In this document: positions 1 to 8,718 of the stretch, piece after piece
Position numbering within the stretch: the first letter of the stretch is position 1
Layout: each line of letters starts with the position of its first letter
Source of the DNA: GCA-003244245 sp964250265
GTDB lineage: Bacteria > Actinomycetota > Actinomycetes > Mycobacteriales > Pseudonocardiaceae
NCBI GenBank assembly: GCA_964250265.1
Contig: CAXUFG010000018.1
Span: 1-40,727 of the forward strand
Length of the DNA stretch: 40,727 nt
Direction of reading: 5' to 3'
Program-made: the position numbers and the translations under genes
Notes under the pieces: model-generated
The model's input: only the letters and a program-made list of their open reading frames with translations
Told to the model about the DNA's origin: nothing
The model's database searches: none

Positions 1-1456
1 CAGGGGGGCGGGTGGGAGCGAAGAGCCAGGCTTGGGCCACGTCATCGACCTGCTTGCCCGAGACCCGCTTGAGGACGGCCAGGAAGTCCTGCACTGAACC
101 GTTGCCGCCGGCTCGCTCGGTGGCCCAAGCCCGCAACGTAGCGAAGAAGTTCTGGTCCCCTACCGCCACCCGTAGCGCCTGCAGAGCCATCCCGCCACGC
201 GTGTAGACCGGTCCGTCGAGCACCCCAGCAGCGCCGGGCGCACCCGGTGGCGTCCGCCAGAAGGTGTCACCAGCGGGATGACTGGTGTATTCGCGCGCGG
301 CGCGCTGTTTGGCGCTGAGGCCACCGTTGCGCTCGGCGTAGAGCCATTCGGCATACGTGGCGAAGCCTTCGTTGAGCCAGATGTCGCGCCAGTTGCGCAC
401 CGACACGCTGTCCCCGAACCATTCGTGAGTCAGCTCGTGCACCACCACCGTGACATCCGGGCCGCCACCGAAGAACCCGGCCCCGTACACCGGGCGGGTC
501 TGATTCTCCAGCGCGAAGCCCAGGATGGAGTTGGGCACCACGCCGCCGAGCTGACGGAACGGGTAGGGACCGAATATCCCGGAGAGGAACTCGATGACCT
601 CCGGTGTCCGCTCCACCGAGGTCCGCGCCGCATCGGCAAGATCCGGATCCAGTCCCTGATCGTAGGCGGCGAGGTAGAGACCGAACCGGGTGTCCCGGCG
701 AACGATGTCGTAGTGGCCGATCGCGACGAAGGCCAGATAGGTGGCCATCGGCTCGCTCTCCTGCCACCGCCACTGCTGCCGGCCGGGTCCGGCCGGCTCT
801 GGCCCACCGAGCAGGGCCCCGTTGGAGATGGCCTGCAAACCGGTGGGCACGATCGCAGTGATGGTGAAGGTCGCCTTGTCCGAGGGGTGATCGTTGGACG
901 GGTACCACCAGGCAGCGATGTCAGGTTCGCCTACCGCAACCGCGCCGTCAGCGGTGCGCACCCACGGTGAGGGAACACCGGGGCCGCCGGAGATGGCTGA
1001 CGGCACGCCGGCGTAGTCGACCCGCACCGTCATCGGCATCCCAGCCGGCACCGGTACAGCAGGGGTGACCTGCAGCTCCCCGCCGTCCTGACGGATCTGC
1101 GCCGGCTGGTCATTCACCGTGGCAGCGGAGGCGGGCAACCTCAGGTCGAGATTGAACCGGGAGAGGCTCTCGGTGGCCAGGGCGGTGATCGTCGTCTGCC
1201 CCTCGATCCGATCGGCCGGGGGGTCGTAGCGAACGTGAATGTCGTATGCGGTGACGTCGTAGCCACCGTTTCCCGCGCGCGGGAAATACGGATCTCCGAT
1301 GCCGTCGGCCCCGATGACCGGTGGCGCCGCCGCTCGGGAGGGCGATGGCGCGGGAGCGGCTGGCGCGGGGTCCGAAGACCGCCAGGGGACTACCAGCGCC
1401 ACCAGCACCAGCAACACCGCCAGCGCCGGCCCGATCAACAACGCCCGGTTTCGCAT
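1..1456 (-). CDS. M1 family zinc metallopeptidase, C-terminus cut by window edge
   Basis: The frame opens with ATG at 1456, preceded by a good GGGGAGG ribosome site, and runs off the left edge without a stop. The product begins MRNRALLIGPALAVLLVLVA, an N-terminal membrane or signal segment followed by a Pro/Ala-rich linker, so it is probably exported or membrane-anchored. The zinc site is complete: HELTHEWFG near residue 340, then a Glu 18 residues after the second His (NEGFATY), which is the HExxH-x18-E motif of M1 aminopeptidases. A GPVYTRGGMALQALR stretch further on matches the family's helix after the active site. M1 enzymes remove N-terminal residues from peptides. The substrate cannot be inferred. 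About 485 residues are present. Confidence 0.9.
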   Translation of the reverse strand, partial: MRNRALLIGPALAVLLVLVALVVPWRSSDPAPAAPAPSPSRAAAPPVIGADGIGDPYFPRAGNGGYDVTAYDIHVRYDPPADRIEGQTTITALATESLSRFNLDLRLPASAATVNDQPAQIRQDGGELQVTPAVPVPAGMPMTVRVDYAGVPSAISGGPGVPSPWVRTADGAVAVGEPDIAAWWYPSNDHPSDKATFTITAIVPTGLQAISNGALLGGPEPAGPGRQQWRWQESEPMATYLAFVAIGHYDIVRRDTRFGLYLAAYDQGLDPDLADAARTSVERTPEVIEFLSGIFGPYPFRQLGGVVPNSILGFALENQTRPVYGAGFFGGGPDVTVVVHELTHEWFGDSVSVRNWRDIWLNEGFATYAEWLYAERNGGLSAKQRAAREYTSHPAGDTFWRTPPGAPGAAGVLDGPVYTRGGMALQALRVAVGDQNFFATLRAWATERAGGNGSVQDFLAVLKRVSGKQVDDVAQAWLFAPTRPP

Positions 1457-1628
1457 GACCACCTCCCCGGCACCGACCCTAAGCCCTGTCAGCCCTCATC
1501 GGAGGGAAAGACACCGCTGCAGCGATCGGAATCCGCCCACTGGAGGAGTTCACGAGTGATCAGCATGCCGTGCCCAACGTTCGCCCGGGGTAAGGCTCGC
1601 GGTCCGGGCTGCCACCGGCGGAGGCTGG

Positions 1629-1916
1629 TCAGGGTCCCGCAGTCGCCGGGCGCGGATTACGCAGGAAGAACTCCCACATGCGGTGGTTAATCTCCGCATC
1701 GTCATCGGGCAGCAGATGCCCAGCCTGATAAACCCGCCACACCACGTCGGGGGCGGGCTGGTGCTGACCGATGTCTCGCTGCGGCATTGCCGGCTCACCG
1801 GTGTGATCAATCTCGACAAAACGAAGTCTGAGAGTTCTGACGGGTCTTTTCGCCGGGTCCCCGTAGATCTTCAGCTTCGTGATCAGCCCTCCTGTTCCCG
1901 AGCCAATCCACTCCAT
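1629..1916 (-). pseudogene. C-terminal fragment of an esterase (paralogue of the gene at 3165-3965)
   Basis: This 95-codon frame starts at ATG 1916, just after the SodC-like stop. Its last 38 residues (VVWRVYQAGHLLP ... RMWEFFLRNP) nearly copy the C-terminus of the esterase at 3165-3965, including the catalytic-His segment QAGH. At DNA level 1652-1683 and 3179-3210 are identical over 32 bases. The first half (MEWIGSGTGGLITKLKIYG...) does not resemble an esterase, and the nucleophile elbow and Asp are absent. It is therefore a truncated remnant. Translation as a small protein is possible but it could not be a working hydrolase. Confidence 0.75.
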
Positions 1917-1918
1917 CC

Positions 1919-2602
1919 TCAGGAGGACAACAATGTGAGGCAGGCCACGCGGGCGCCGGCCTTGCCTGCGTGGCCCGGATCCATTGGGGTCTGCATCGCT
2001 TCGTGTATCACGATCGACCTGGGTGCCCGATCGGTGAGGATGAAGGGCACCGTGGTGTGCGCGGTGCCGGCACCGGTGTCGTCGGTGCGGACATCCAGCC
2101 AGATCTCATTGCTCGGGTTTGCGTAGCGCGGATCGCTCGATGGCGCTTGGGGCGTGGCCGCCGGATCGATGTGATTCTGGAAGTGCGGCCCGGCTGCGTC
2201 GGCAGTGGCACCGCAGGCCTTGGTGTGCGCGTGCACCGCATAGCCCCGGTTGGGCAAAAACCCTGAAACCGTGAGCTGTGCCGTCGTGGACCCATCCGTC
2301 GACGGGATGACGTTGGCCGCGATCGACGTACCGATCGGCGCCAGGTTCGAGTTGTAGGTGATGGCCTTCGACGTGGCGTTCGGCGTCGCGAGCACGCCGC
2401 TGCTGAACACTGCGGCCGAGGGCTTCGGGCCCTGGTCAGCGGGGGGTGGCGTAATCATGCTGAGCCCTCGGTAGGCGCAGCCAACCGGCGTTACGGCCAC
2501 CACTGCGCCGACCACGATGGTCGCGAGCCGGCGCCAGATATTGTGCGGATTGCGGCCGCGAGGCGCGTCTATTATCCGACCGAGGGTGATAGTGCGTATC
2601 AC
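1919..2602 (-). CDS. SodC-like Cu/Zn superoxide dismutase family lipoprotein
   Basis: The product is 227 residues with a hydrophobic N-terminal segment (about 26-41) ending at Cys42 in a lipobox-like PVGC, so it is probably a surface lipoprotein. The Cu/Zn-SOD core is recognisable: VHAHTKAC (His124, His126, Cys130), AGPHFQNH (His140, His144), SIVIHE (His200) and GHAGKAGARVAC (Cys221), giving most copper/zinc ligands and the disulfide pair. The usual RxACG is here RVACL, and the zinc-ligand loop (NEIWLDVRTDDTG) is atypical, so dismutase activity is likely but not certain. The family turns superoxide into peroxide and oxygen outside the cytoplasm. Relics of the same gene lie at 5619-5680 and 8622-8670. 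Confidence 0.8.
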   Translation of the reverse strand: MIRTITLGRIIDAPRGRNPHNIWRRLATIVVGAVVAVTPVGCAYRGLSMITPPPADQGPKPSAAVFSSGVLATPNATSKAITYNSNLAPIGTSIAANVIPSTDGSTTAQLTVSGFLPNRGYAVHAHTKACGATADAAGPHFQNHIDPAATPQAPSSDPRYANPSNEIWLDVRTDDTGAGTAHTTVPFILTDRAPRSIVIHEAMQTPMDPGHAGKAGARVACLTLLSS

Positions 2603-2674
2603 TGGAAGTACCTTTCAGGAGAGCGGCTTCGCGGCGAACGCTTCAGTAAGATTGCGGAGGAACCCGGTCTCGTT

Positions 2675-2770
2675 ATGGCCGGCCAGGCCACCTCGGCACT
2701 GCGAGAGGGATGGATGATCACGCTAGAGCGTCTTCGGCGCCGTTACTTCAGGGATACCCCTGGTCGTTAA
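2675..2770 (+). pseudogene. 3' end of an unknown plus-strand gene, copy A
   Basis: The frame ends ...TLERLRRRYFRDTPGR then TAA at 2768-2770. It is repeated at 5688-5780, where it reads TLGRLRRRYFRDIPSC then TAA at the equivalent place. Several differences fall at third codon positions (CGG/CGA, CGC/CGT, CGT/CGC) or swap Arg codons (AGG/CGG). That suggests this strand once coded for protein. Upstream the frame runs into the divergent SodC-like start. I do not recognise the parent protein. Confidence 0.4.
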
Positions 2771-2830
2771 GCAGCCGACCGGCCGAGGGGAGCAGAACGA
2801 TGTCGCGACCGCTCGTCCCGCAGACCCGAT

Positions 2831-3109
2831 TGTCGTGATGAATTCAGGTGGTTCTACGGATCCAGAGTCCTGCCAGACAGGCTCTCATTAGAGGCAGTCG
2901 CCAAGCGGTGCGGCGTCCGGGTCACCCTGACCACGCACCACACCGACGACGACATCGCCGGCATCGTCGAAACCCTGGCCCGGGCGCTACCCGGTGCGCT
3001 GGCCGAGGCGGGCAGCTCGGTGGTCGAGCTGGAACGGGTCTTCGCCCGCCAGCTCAACGGCCGCCCGATCGCGCCGCGGACTTCAAACCGTCCGGGGAAC
3101 CCGCAGTGA
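2831..3109 (+). pseudogene. C-terminal remnant of a PLP-dependent aminotransferase-like enzyme
   Basis: A plus-strand frame, open from 2771 to a TGA at 3107-3109 but with no usable start codon, encodes WFYGSRVLPDRLS, then AVAKRCGVRVTLTTHHTD, DDIAGIVETLARALPGALAE and SVVELERVFARQL. The VTLTTHHTDDDI...ETLARALP pattern is typical of the C-terminal small domain of fold-type I PLP enzymes. The large domain and PLP lysine are absent. A short frame with a ribosome site (ATG 2800 to TGA 2838, MSRPLVPQTRLS) precedes it in another phase, which could be the old start after a frameshift. Called a decayed gene fragment from codon content and motif only. Confidence 0.5.
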
Positions 3110-3164
3110 TCGTCCGCCGAGCGTTGAACAGTTTCGACGATCCGGCGGTGGCCCTCGGCGTTGC

Positions 3165-3965
3165 TCATGGCACCGGATGCGGATTACGCAGGAAGAACTC
3201 CCACATGCGGCGGGTGATGTCCACACCGTCGGCACCGGTGGGCCACAGGTGTCCCGCCTGGTAGACACGCCACACCACCTCAACGCCCGCCTTGCCCGGG
3301 CCGTATACAGACGCTTCCACCGGCACGTTCGGCTCAGTCTTGGGCGTGTGGGAACAGCCGTTTCGTGTGATCCACTTCTCGCGGTGGTGGACGGCGAGCG
3401 GAAACAAACTGATGGGATCATCGACGCCGTGGAAGATGCCCACCGAAATTGGCCGGGCCGATGGGCCATCCTGAGCACAAGGGCCACCGAACAGCGTGGG
3501 GTCCACGCCCGCGTAGACAGCGATCGAGGCGAACACGTCGGGCGCGTCGCACGCTAGCCGGGCCGCCATGAGTGCGCCACTGGAGTGGCCCTCTGCGTAG
3601 ACGCGGCTCGGGTCGACACACCACGTACTGGAAATATCCCGGACAACATCGCGCAGGTAGGCGACGTCGTCGGACCCCTGACCGGAGTCCCATGCCGATA
3701 GCTGACGTTTCGCCGATGGGTAGGCAACAATGAATTTCTTGCGGTCGGCGATTTCTGACCAACGGGTCGTGGTCTCGTGCGCACTGAGCGGGAGCGTCTG
3801 GGTGGGATCCTGGACGGGCGCCTGGAGGAAGCCGTGCAGGCCTAGCAGCAACGGCACCGACGGGCCAGACAGACCTTTAGGCACGTTCACCCAGTAGTCT
3901 CTACCATTGACCTGGCGTTTGATCGTTCCTTTGGTGTGCTCCAGCGTGCAGCTGACGTTAACCAT
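3165..3965 (-). CDS. PHB depolymerase / LpqC-type alpha-beta hydrolase (esterase)
   Basis: The product is 266 residues. The alpha/beta hydrolase triad is visible: nucleophile elbow GHSSG (Ser128), Asp182 or Asp183 in GVDDP, and His239 in QAGHLWP; LHGF at 43-46 is the likely oxyanion-hole turn. The layout (LLLGLHGFLQ, DDVAYLRDVVRDI, RVYAEGHSSGALMA) fits the Esterase_PHB family, which hydrolyses short esters, polyhydroxyalkanoate or feruloyl esters. No signal peptide is visible, so it may be cytosolic, unlike exported LpqC. ATG 3965 has GAGGAGAG upstream. It lies 40 bases after the FAD oxidoreductase stop, probably co-transcribed. Substrate unknown. Confidence 0.8.
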   Translation of the reverse strand: MVNVSCTLEHTKGTIKRQVNGRDYWVNVPKGLSGPSVPLLLGLHGFLQAPVQDPTQTLPLSAHETTTRWSEIADRKKFIVAYPSAKRQLSAWDSGQGSDDVAYLRDVVRDISSTWCVDPSRVYAEGHSSGALMAARLACDAPDVFASIAVYAGVDPTLFGGPCAQDGPSARPISVGIFHGVDDPISLFPLAVHHREKWITRNGCSHTPKTEPNVPVEASVYGPGKAGVEVVWRVYQAGHLWPTGADGVDITRRMWEFFLRNPHPVP

Positions 3966-4005
3966 TGATCTCTCCTCATCCTCGAATTCCTGGGTGGAGC
4001 TTCGA

Positions 4006-5580
4006 TCAGGCCAGCAGCTCTTTGGCCACGATGTAGCCGGAGTTGCCGTTGACGCCGTGGCCCGGCCAGGTTGCCGCGCCCACCATGTACAGGTTCGGTA
4101 CGATAGTTCGATGGCTCGGCTGACTGAGCAACGGCCGGAAAAGGTAACTTTGGGCTAAATCGTGGCTTCCCCCGTAGGGATCGCCGGGGCCACAGTTCGG
4201 ATTGAAACGGGCCAGGTCATCAGGAGCGATGACGTGGTAATCCAGAATAGCGCCCGATAGGTTGGGCACGTGCCGTGTGGCGAGTTCGATAACTCGATCG
4301 GCGAAAGCCTTTTTGATGTCCTCGGTCCACTTTCCATTGGTCACTGCGATCTCGTCAGCGGCGTCACCACGCGGGCGGCAGGGCACGTCCAACATCTGCA
4401 ACCGGGCAACCGCCGTTCCCGGTGGACAACGCGAGGAGTCCAGCGCGGATGGCATGTCGAACGAGATGGTCGGCTCGGCGGGAAGCAGGCCCCGCGTCGC
4501 CTCGTTGACTGCTTTGGAGATCGCGTCCAGGCCTCCAGTGAGGTGCGGCTGCCCGACGTTCGCCAGCCGTTCGTCGGCAAACCGTGCCGGCTCGGACAAC
4601 GCGAGGTGGATTTGCACGCACCCCCGCCCGTACCGGTAACCGGTGGCCTGCCGAACGATCGTCGCTGGCACCTGCTCATGGGCCAGCAGCGTGAGATAAA
4701 GCTGGTCCGGATTAACTGACGCGACCACCGCGCGGGCGGCGCGGATGACGGTACCGTCGGCGGTTCGCACGCCGACGGTACGACCGTGTTCGACCACGAT
4801 CCGATCCACCCGCTGGTGGCACTCGATCTGCCCGTCATGGCGTTCAATCAAGGCGACCAGCGCGCGTGCCAGGGATTCGCTTCCGCCCACCGGAATGGGC
4901 ATTCCGGCCATCGTGAGGGCGATGAGCACGAGAATGACCCACAGGGCGCTGTTGGCATCGTCTGGGCCGCGCCCGAGGTGCACCGCCCACGGGACCAGCA
5001 TTCCGCGCAGCACCGGAGAGTTGAAACGCTGCTCAAGGAGGTCGCGCGCGGTCAGCGTGAACAACTGGGCAAAGGCCGAGTTACCGCCGTTGCCGTCATG
5101 CATCAGGTCATGAATGACCTTGGTCGAACTGGGCGTACTGAGGTCGGCGGCGAATAATCCAAAGACCGGCGCAGTCAGGGGCTCGAACTCCTTGAGTAGC
5201 CGGGCAAGCGCGGCGCCATCGCCGCAGGCGAGACGTTCGGCCTCGGCCTCATTCTCCGCAGCGTCGGTGGACAACACCGCGGTCGCCCCATCTGGCATCG
5301 AGACACCGGTGGGATACCGGGTATTGCGATATTCCAGCCCAAGTCCGGTGAGCTCCGAACCGAGTTCGGCGTAAGCAGGGCTGGTAACCAACAGCGGATG
5401 CGCCGCGGAGTACGTGTCGTGCAGAAAACCGGGCCGGGTCAGCTCCTCGGTACGCACGAGCCCCCCAGGCCGGTCATTGCGCTCTAATACGAGCACACTC
5501 CAGCCCCCGCGTGCCAAATAGGCCGCCGTGATCAGAGCATTGTGGCCGCTACCGACCACGACTATGTCGTACTGTTCCAT
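4006..5580 (-). CDS. FAD-dependent oxidoreductase, phytoene desaturase / PYROXD2-like
   Basis: The product is 524 residues and opens with MEQYDIVVVGSGHNALITAA, a GxGxxN dinucleotide-binding turn at residues 10-14, with Glu33 in VLERNDRPGG as the ribose-binding acid. The C-terminus (VPNLYMVGAATWPGHGVNGN) is the second FAD-contact motif of the CrtI/phytoene-dehydrogenase-like amine oxidase superfamily. The length is normal for the family. These enzymes desaturate or oxidise isoprenoid, carotenoid or unknown lipophilic substrates. No carotenoid genes sit nearby, so the substrate is not predictable. It is followed by the esterase in the same direction, and a sodC relic lies 38 bases before its start. 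Confidence 0.85.
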   Translation of the reverse strand: MEQYDIVVVGSGHNALITAAYLARGGWSVLVLERNDRPGGLVRTEELTRPGFLHDTYSAAHPLLVTSPAYAELGSELTGLGLEYRNTRYPTGVSMPDGATAVLSTDAAENEAEAERLACGDGAALARLLKEFEPLTAPVFGLFAADLSTPSSTKVIHDLMHDGNGGNSAFAQLFTLTARDLLEQRFNSPVLRGMLVPWAVHLGRGPDDANSALWVILVLIALTMAGMPIPVGGSESLARALVALIERHDGQIECHQRVDRIVVEHGRTVGVRTADGTVIRAARAVVASVNPDQLYLTLLAHEQVPATIVRQATGYRYGRGCVQIHLALSEPARFADERLANVGQPHLTGGLDAISKAVNEATRGLLPAEPTISFDMPSALDSSRCPPGTAVARLQMLDVPCRPRGDAADEIAVTNGKWTEDIKKAFADRVIELATRHVPNLSGAILDYHVIAPDDLARFNPNCGPGDPYGGSHDLAQSYLFRPLLSQPSHRTIVPNLYMVGAATWPGHGVNGNSGYIVAKELLA

Positions 5581-5618
5581 GAGCGCCTCGGGCTCCTCAT
5601 CGGTGCTCGTTCACCTGC

Positions 5619-5680
5619 GGCGTCGCGAGCACGCCGCTGCTAACCAGTGCGGTCGCGGGCTTCGGACCCTGCTCAGCGGG
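5619..5680 (-). pseudogene. sodC relic 1 (N-terminal region)
   Basis: These 62 bases match 2382-2443, inside the SodC-like gene (about residues 54-74), at about 55 of 62 positions without gaps. Directly beyond it, 5688-5780 matches the plus-strand fragment that flanks the intact gene. About 230 bases, including the sodC start and signal sequence, are missing between the two blocks. It is a degraded second copy of the sodC 5' end. Confidence 0.75.
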
Positions 5681-5687
5681 TCTCATG

Positions 5688-5780
5688 ATGGCCACCAGGT
5701 CACCTCGACCGTGGGAGGGACTGGCGCTCACGCTAGGGCGTCTTCGACGTCGCTACTTCCGGGATATCCCTAGCTGTTAA
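5688..5780 (+). pseudogene. 3' end of an unknown plus-strand gene, copy B
   Basis: It aligns with 2675-2770 over its full length, with a similar C-terminus (GRLRRRYFRDIPSC) and the same TAA position. It sits between sodC relic 1 and the 3' end of the LuxR-type regulator. With copy A it shows that this whole stretch was duplicated and has decayed. Confidence 0.4.
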
Positions 5781-5793
5781 GCAATGCCGCGGA

Positions 5794-8556
5794 TCAGACG
5801 TCGTAGTGACCGGTCATCAGCTGGCGGCGGGAGGTGATGCCGAGTTTGGTGTAGATCTGTGTGAGGTGGTATTCGACGGTCTTGGCAGACAGGAACAGCT
5901 GGCCGGCGATGACCTTGTTGGAATGACCGGCGGCGGCCAGCCGGGCGACCCGTTGTTCTTGGGCGGTCAATCGGGGGGGGTGTTCGGAGACCCGGCGGCG
6001 GCGCCCGCCGGCGATCGCGAGCTCGGTCCGGGCCTGGTCGGCCAGCCGGTGCGCCGCGCACTTCTCGGCGATCCCCAGAGCTTGGGCCAGGTGCGGGCGG
6101 GCCTGGGCAGGCTGCCCGCACCGGCGCAGGAATGTGCCGTATCCCAGCAGGGTCTCAACGTGCTCCACTGGTAGCTCGACGTGCTGGTGCTGCGCCAGTG
6201 CATCCTGATAATGCTTGTCCGCTGCTTCGGTGTTGCCACCGATCTCGGCAAACCCGGCCCGTCCGATGGCGGCGGCGATCCGGGGCCACCGGCACGGCAG
6301 CCGCGCGGCGCCCCGCTCCAGCCAGTCGATCACCCGGCGGGCATCCTCGGGACGATCGCCGGCCAGGTAGGAGATCAGGGCATGACGAGCCCAGGGCACC
6401 GCGCAAGGCTCTGCAATCCCCATCCGGGTGGTGAGCTGCAAGATCTGCTCATACAGCCCGCAGGCACCAGCGTGATCCCCGGCATCGTGGCGCAGCTGAG
6501 CGCGAACATGCCACAGCCGTAGCAGCGCGTAGGAATGTCGTCTGGTGGCGGCGGTCGGCTCGATCCGCTGGCACCAGTCCGCGCACTCGGCAAGCCGACC
6601 CATCAGTAGCAGGACCTCGGCCTTGACGTAACCGGCGGATCCTTGGCGGTAGGGGATGAGCTCGGCCACTGGACTCGCTCGATCCACCCAGGTGAGAGCC
6701 TCGGTCAGCCGACCTTGCCGTACGGCGAGGATGGCTTTGATAATCATGTGCCAGGCCGCCGCCTCGGTGGCACCGATCCGGTCGGCCGTGGCCAGGGCGA
6801 CCGTCAGGGCATGTTCGGCATCGGCGAAGCGCTCGGTGAAAATACCTGCGAAAGCAAAGGCAGCCAGCGGCCCGTAGCCTGATAGCTCCTCGGGTGACTC
6901 CGCAGACTCCGTCAGCAGCTCCCCGGCGCTGCCCGCACAGGCCGTCAGACCCGCCGGGTCCCCGGTCAGCAAGGCAACCAGACCCCAGACCCCGGCGGCG
7001 CGGCGGCGTAGTGGCCCTGGTGCGGCCCTCGTCAGGTCATAGGCCCGGGCCGCCAGTGGTAGTGAATGGGTCGGGCCGAGGGTGGCCAAGCCGAGCACCT
7101 CCTCACCGAGTAGCAGCTCGGCCAACGTGGTTTCGCCGCAGGCCTCGGCCAGCGTGGCGGCCTCGGCGAACAACCCCGTGGCCTGGTCCTGCCCCGCGGT
7201 GAGGAACTGGGCCCGCCCCAACATCCGTAAGGTCTGCACCCGGTCAGTGGTGCCCAGATCTGCCCGACGTCGCAACCGCTCGTACACCTCGATCGCCTCG
7301 GCCGGGCGGCCACCGACCACCAGCGCCTCACCCAAGGCCAAGAACAGCGACGGGTTGGCCTGGTCCCCAGCCAACCGGACCGCCGCCCGGAGATGCTCAG
7401 CCGCCGTGCCCAGCGCTCCGGCCGCCATCGCGGTCCGGCCGGCTCGCTCCACCACGCTGATGGCAGCCTGGTCGCCGACCAGATCGGCCCGGATCGCATG
7501 CTCGACAGCCTCTGCCTCCAATCCGTGCTCACACAGCACCGTGAAGGCCCGGCCATGCAACCGGGCCCGAACCGGGACCGCGAGATCGTCATAGAGGCTC
7601 TGGCCAAACACAGGATGCACGAACGCGGCCATCGTGGCCGTCTCCGCGTGCACCAGCCCGCTACGACACAGCGCCGACAACGCCGCCTCGGTCTGCTGCC
7701 CGTGCACACCAGCCAACGCTGTGGCGACCGCAGGCCGAAACCGGGTTCCGAGCACACTGGCCGCCCTGGCAGTGTCCAGCGCCTCCGCCGGCAGGCCTGC
7801 GAATCGGGTCAGCACGATCCCCCCGGCACCCACCGTCGTACCGGCCCCGATCAGGGCGTCGGCTTGACCTCGCTGCCGCAACGACGCCGCGACCTGCTCC
7901 AGCAGCATGGGATTGCCCGCACACATGCCAGCCGCGGCACGGGACACCGCGTCAGGCACCGGGCCACCAACCCGGATCGCCAGCAGCCTGGCGGCCGCGT
8001 CTTCGCTCAGCGGCACCAACCGCTGCACGGTGGCCAAGCTGTCGTAGGCCAGCGCCCCGGCCAGCTCATCCGCAGCTGGCGGCCACGGTCGCAGCGTGCC
8101 CAGCACCGCCACCGGCAAGCCAGCCAACCGGCGGCACAGAAATGACAGCAGCGCCAGCGAGTCCGGATCGGCCCAGTGCAGATCATCCAGGGCCAGCAGC
8201 ACCGGGTCCGTGATGTCCTGCAACCAGCTCAGCACCCGGTAGAACCGGGCCGCCCGCACATCACCGAACCCCGCACCCACGGCCGGGGTGGTGAACACGT
8301 CGCGAAATCCGATGGCGTCCAGAACCGACGTGAGCAGGCCGAACGGCAGCGACGCTTCCATCACGTCACCGCGACCCACTCCCACCCGTAGCACCGGTGC
8401 TGCCAACGCGGTGGCCTGGTCAAGACACGTCGTCTTACCCAGACCCGCCTCTCCCCGCACGAACAATGCCCCACCGCGCCCGGCTCGCGCCCTATCCAAC
8501 AGATCGGCGATCGCAGCGAGGACCGCCTCACGCTCCAACAGCTGCCCGCCACCCAT
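5794..8556 (-). CDS. LAL-type (large ATP-binding LuxR) transcriptional regulator
   Basis: The product is 920 residues from the ATG at 8556 (MGGGQLLEREAVLAAIADLL). It has a Walker A motif GEAGLGKTT at 35-43, a Walker B segment LLALDDLHWAD, a long helical TPR-like middle, and a C-terminal LuxR helix-turn-helix (LTAQEQRVARLAAAGHSNKV, then LSAKTVEYHLTQIYTKL). This is the MalT/LAL architecture: ATP-dependent activators responding to a small ligand or partner. The frame is open for 114 codons upstream to 8898, but that part runs across a sodC relic, a 40-base repeat and the divergent menB start, so I rejected it. The targets may be the downstream oxidoreductase and esterase; this is inference. Confidence 0.9.
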   Translation of the reverse strand: MGGGQLLEREAVLAAIADLLDRARAGRGGALFVRGEAGLGKTTCLDQATALAAPVLRVGVGRGDVMEASLPFGLLTSVLDAIGFRDVFTTPAVGAGFGDVRAARFYRVLSWLQDITDPVLLALDDLHWADPDSLALLSFLCRRLAGLPVAVLGTLRPWPPAADELAGALAYDSLATVQRLVPLSEDAAARLLAIRVGGPVPDAVSRAAAGMCAGNPMLLEQVAASLRQRGQADALIGAGTTVGAGGIVLTRFAGLPAEALDTARAASVLGTRFRPAVATALAGVHGQQTEAALSALCRSGLVHAETATMAAFVHPVFGQSLYDDLAVPVRARLHGRAFTVLCEHGLEAEAVEHAIRADLVGDQAAISVVERAGRTAMAAGALGTAAEHLRAAVRLAGDQANPSLFLALGEALVVGGRPAEAIEVYERLRRRADLGTTDRVQTLRMLGRAQFLTAGQDQATGLFAEAATLAEACGETTLAELLLGEEVLGLATLGPTHSLPLAARAYDLTRAAPGPLRRRAAGVWGLVALLTGDPAGLTACAGSAGELLTESAESPEELSGYGPLAAFAFAGIFTERFADAEHALTVALATADRIGATEAAAWHMIIKAILAVRQGRLTEALTWVDRASPVAELIPYRQGSAGYVKAEVLLLMGRLAECADWCQRIEPTAATRRHSYALLRLWHVRAQLRHDAGDHAGACGLYEQILQLTTRMGIAEPCAVPWARHALISYLAGDRPEDARRVIDWLERGAARLPCRWPRIAAAIGRAGFAEIGGNTEAADKHYQDALAQHQHVELPVEHVETLLGYGTFLRRCGQPAQARPHLAQALGIAEKCAAHRLADQARTELAIAGGRRRRVSEHPPRLTAQEQRVARLAAAGHSNKVIAGQLFLSAKTVEYHLTQIYTKLGITSRRQLMTGHYDV

Positions 8557-8573
8557 CCCAGCCCCCAACGCCT

Positions 8574-8613
8574 GTGAGTGCGTAACAGTGTTCCAGCACC
8601 AAATGCCGCTCAC
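8574..8613 (-). repeat. 40-base dispersed element, copy 1
   Basis: On the minus strand it starts GTGAGCGGCATTTGGTGCTG and ends GAACACTGTTACGCACTCAC. It matches the element at 17583-17622 at 34 of 40 positions without gaps. It lies 18 bases before the LuxR-type start codon, within the 162-base gap to divergent menB. Confidence 0.75.
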
Positions 8614-8621
8614 GATCAGGC

Positions 8622-8670
8622 CACCGCATAGCCCCGATTGGGCAGTAGTGCAAAAAATCGTCAGCTGCGC
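8622..8670 (-). pseudogene. sodC relic 2 (central region)
   Basis: It matches 2234-2282 in the SodC-like gene, with near identity over the first 23 bases (CACCGCATAGCCCCG, one mismatch, then TTGGGCA). The minus-strand translation LPNRGYAV is retained, but an indel breaks the frame just before it. It is the third trace of this gene within 7 kb. Confidence 0.65.
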
Positions 8671-8718
8671 CTTTCGGGCACCGAACGTCACCTCAGGGCC
8701 ACGCGTAGTGTTCACACC

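Noticed and set aside
2854..3168. minus-strand frame starting MSNAEGHRRIVETVQRS
   Set aside because: The start looks protein-like but the remainder is antisense to the PLP-enzyme remnant and loses coding character.
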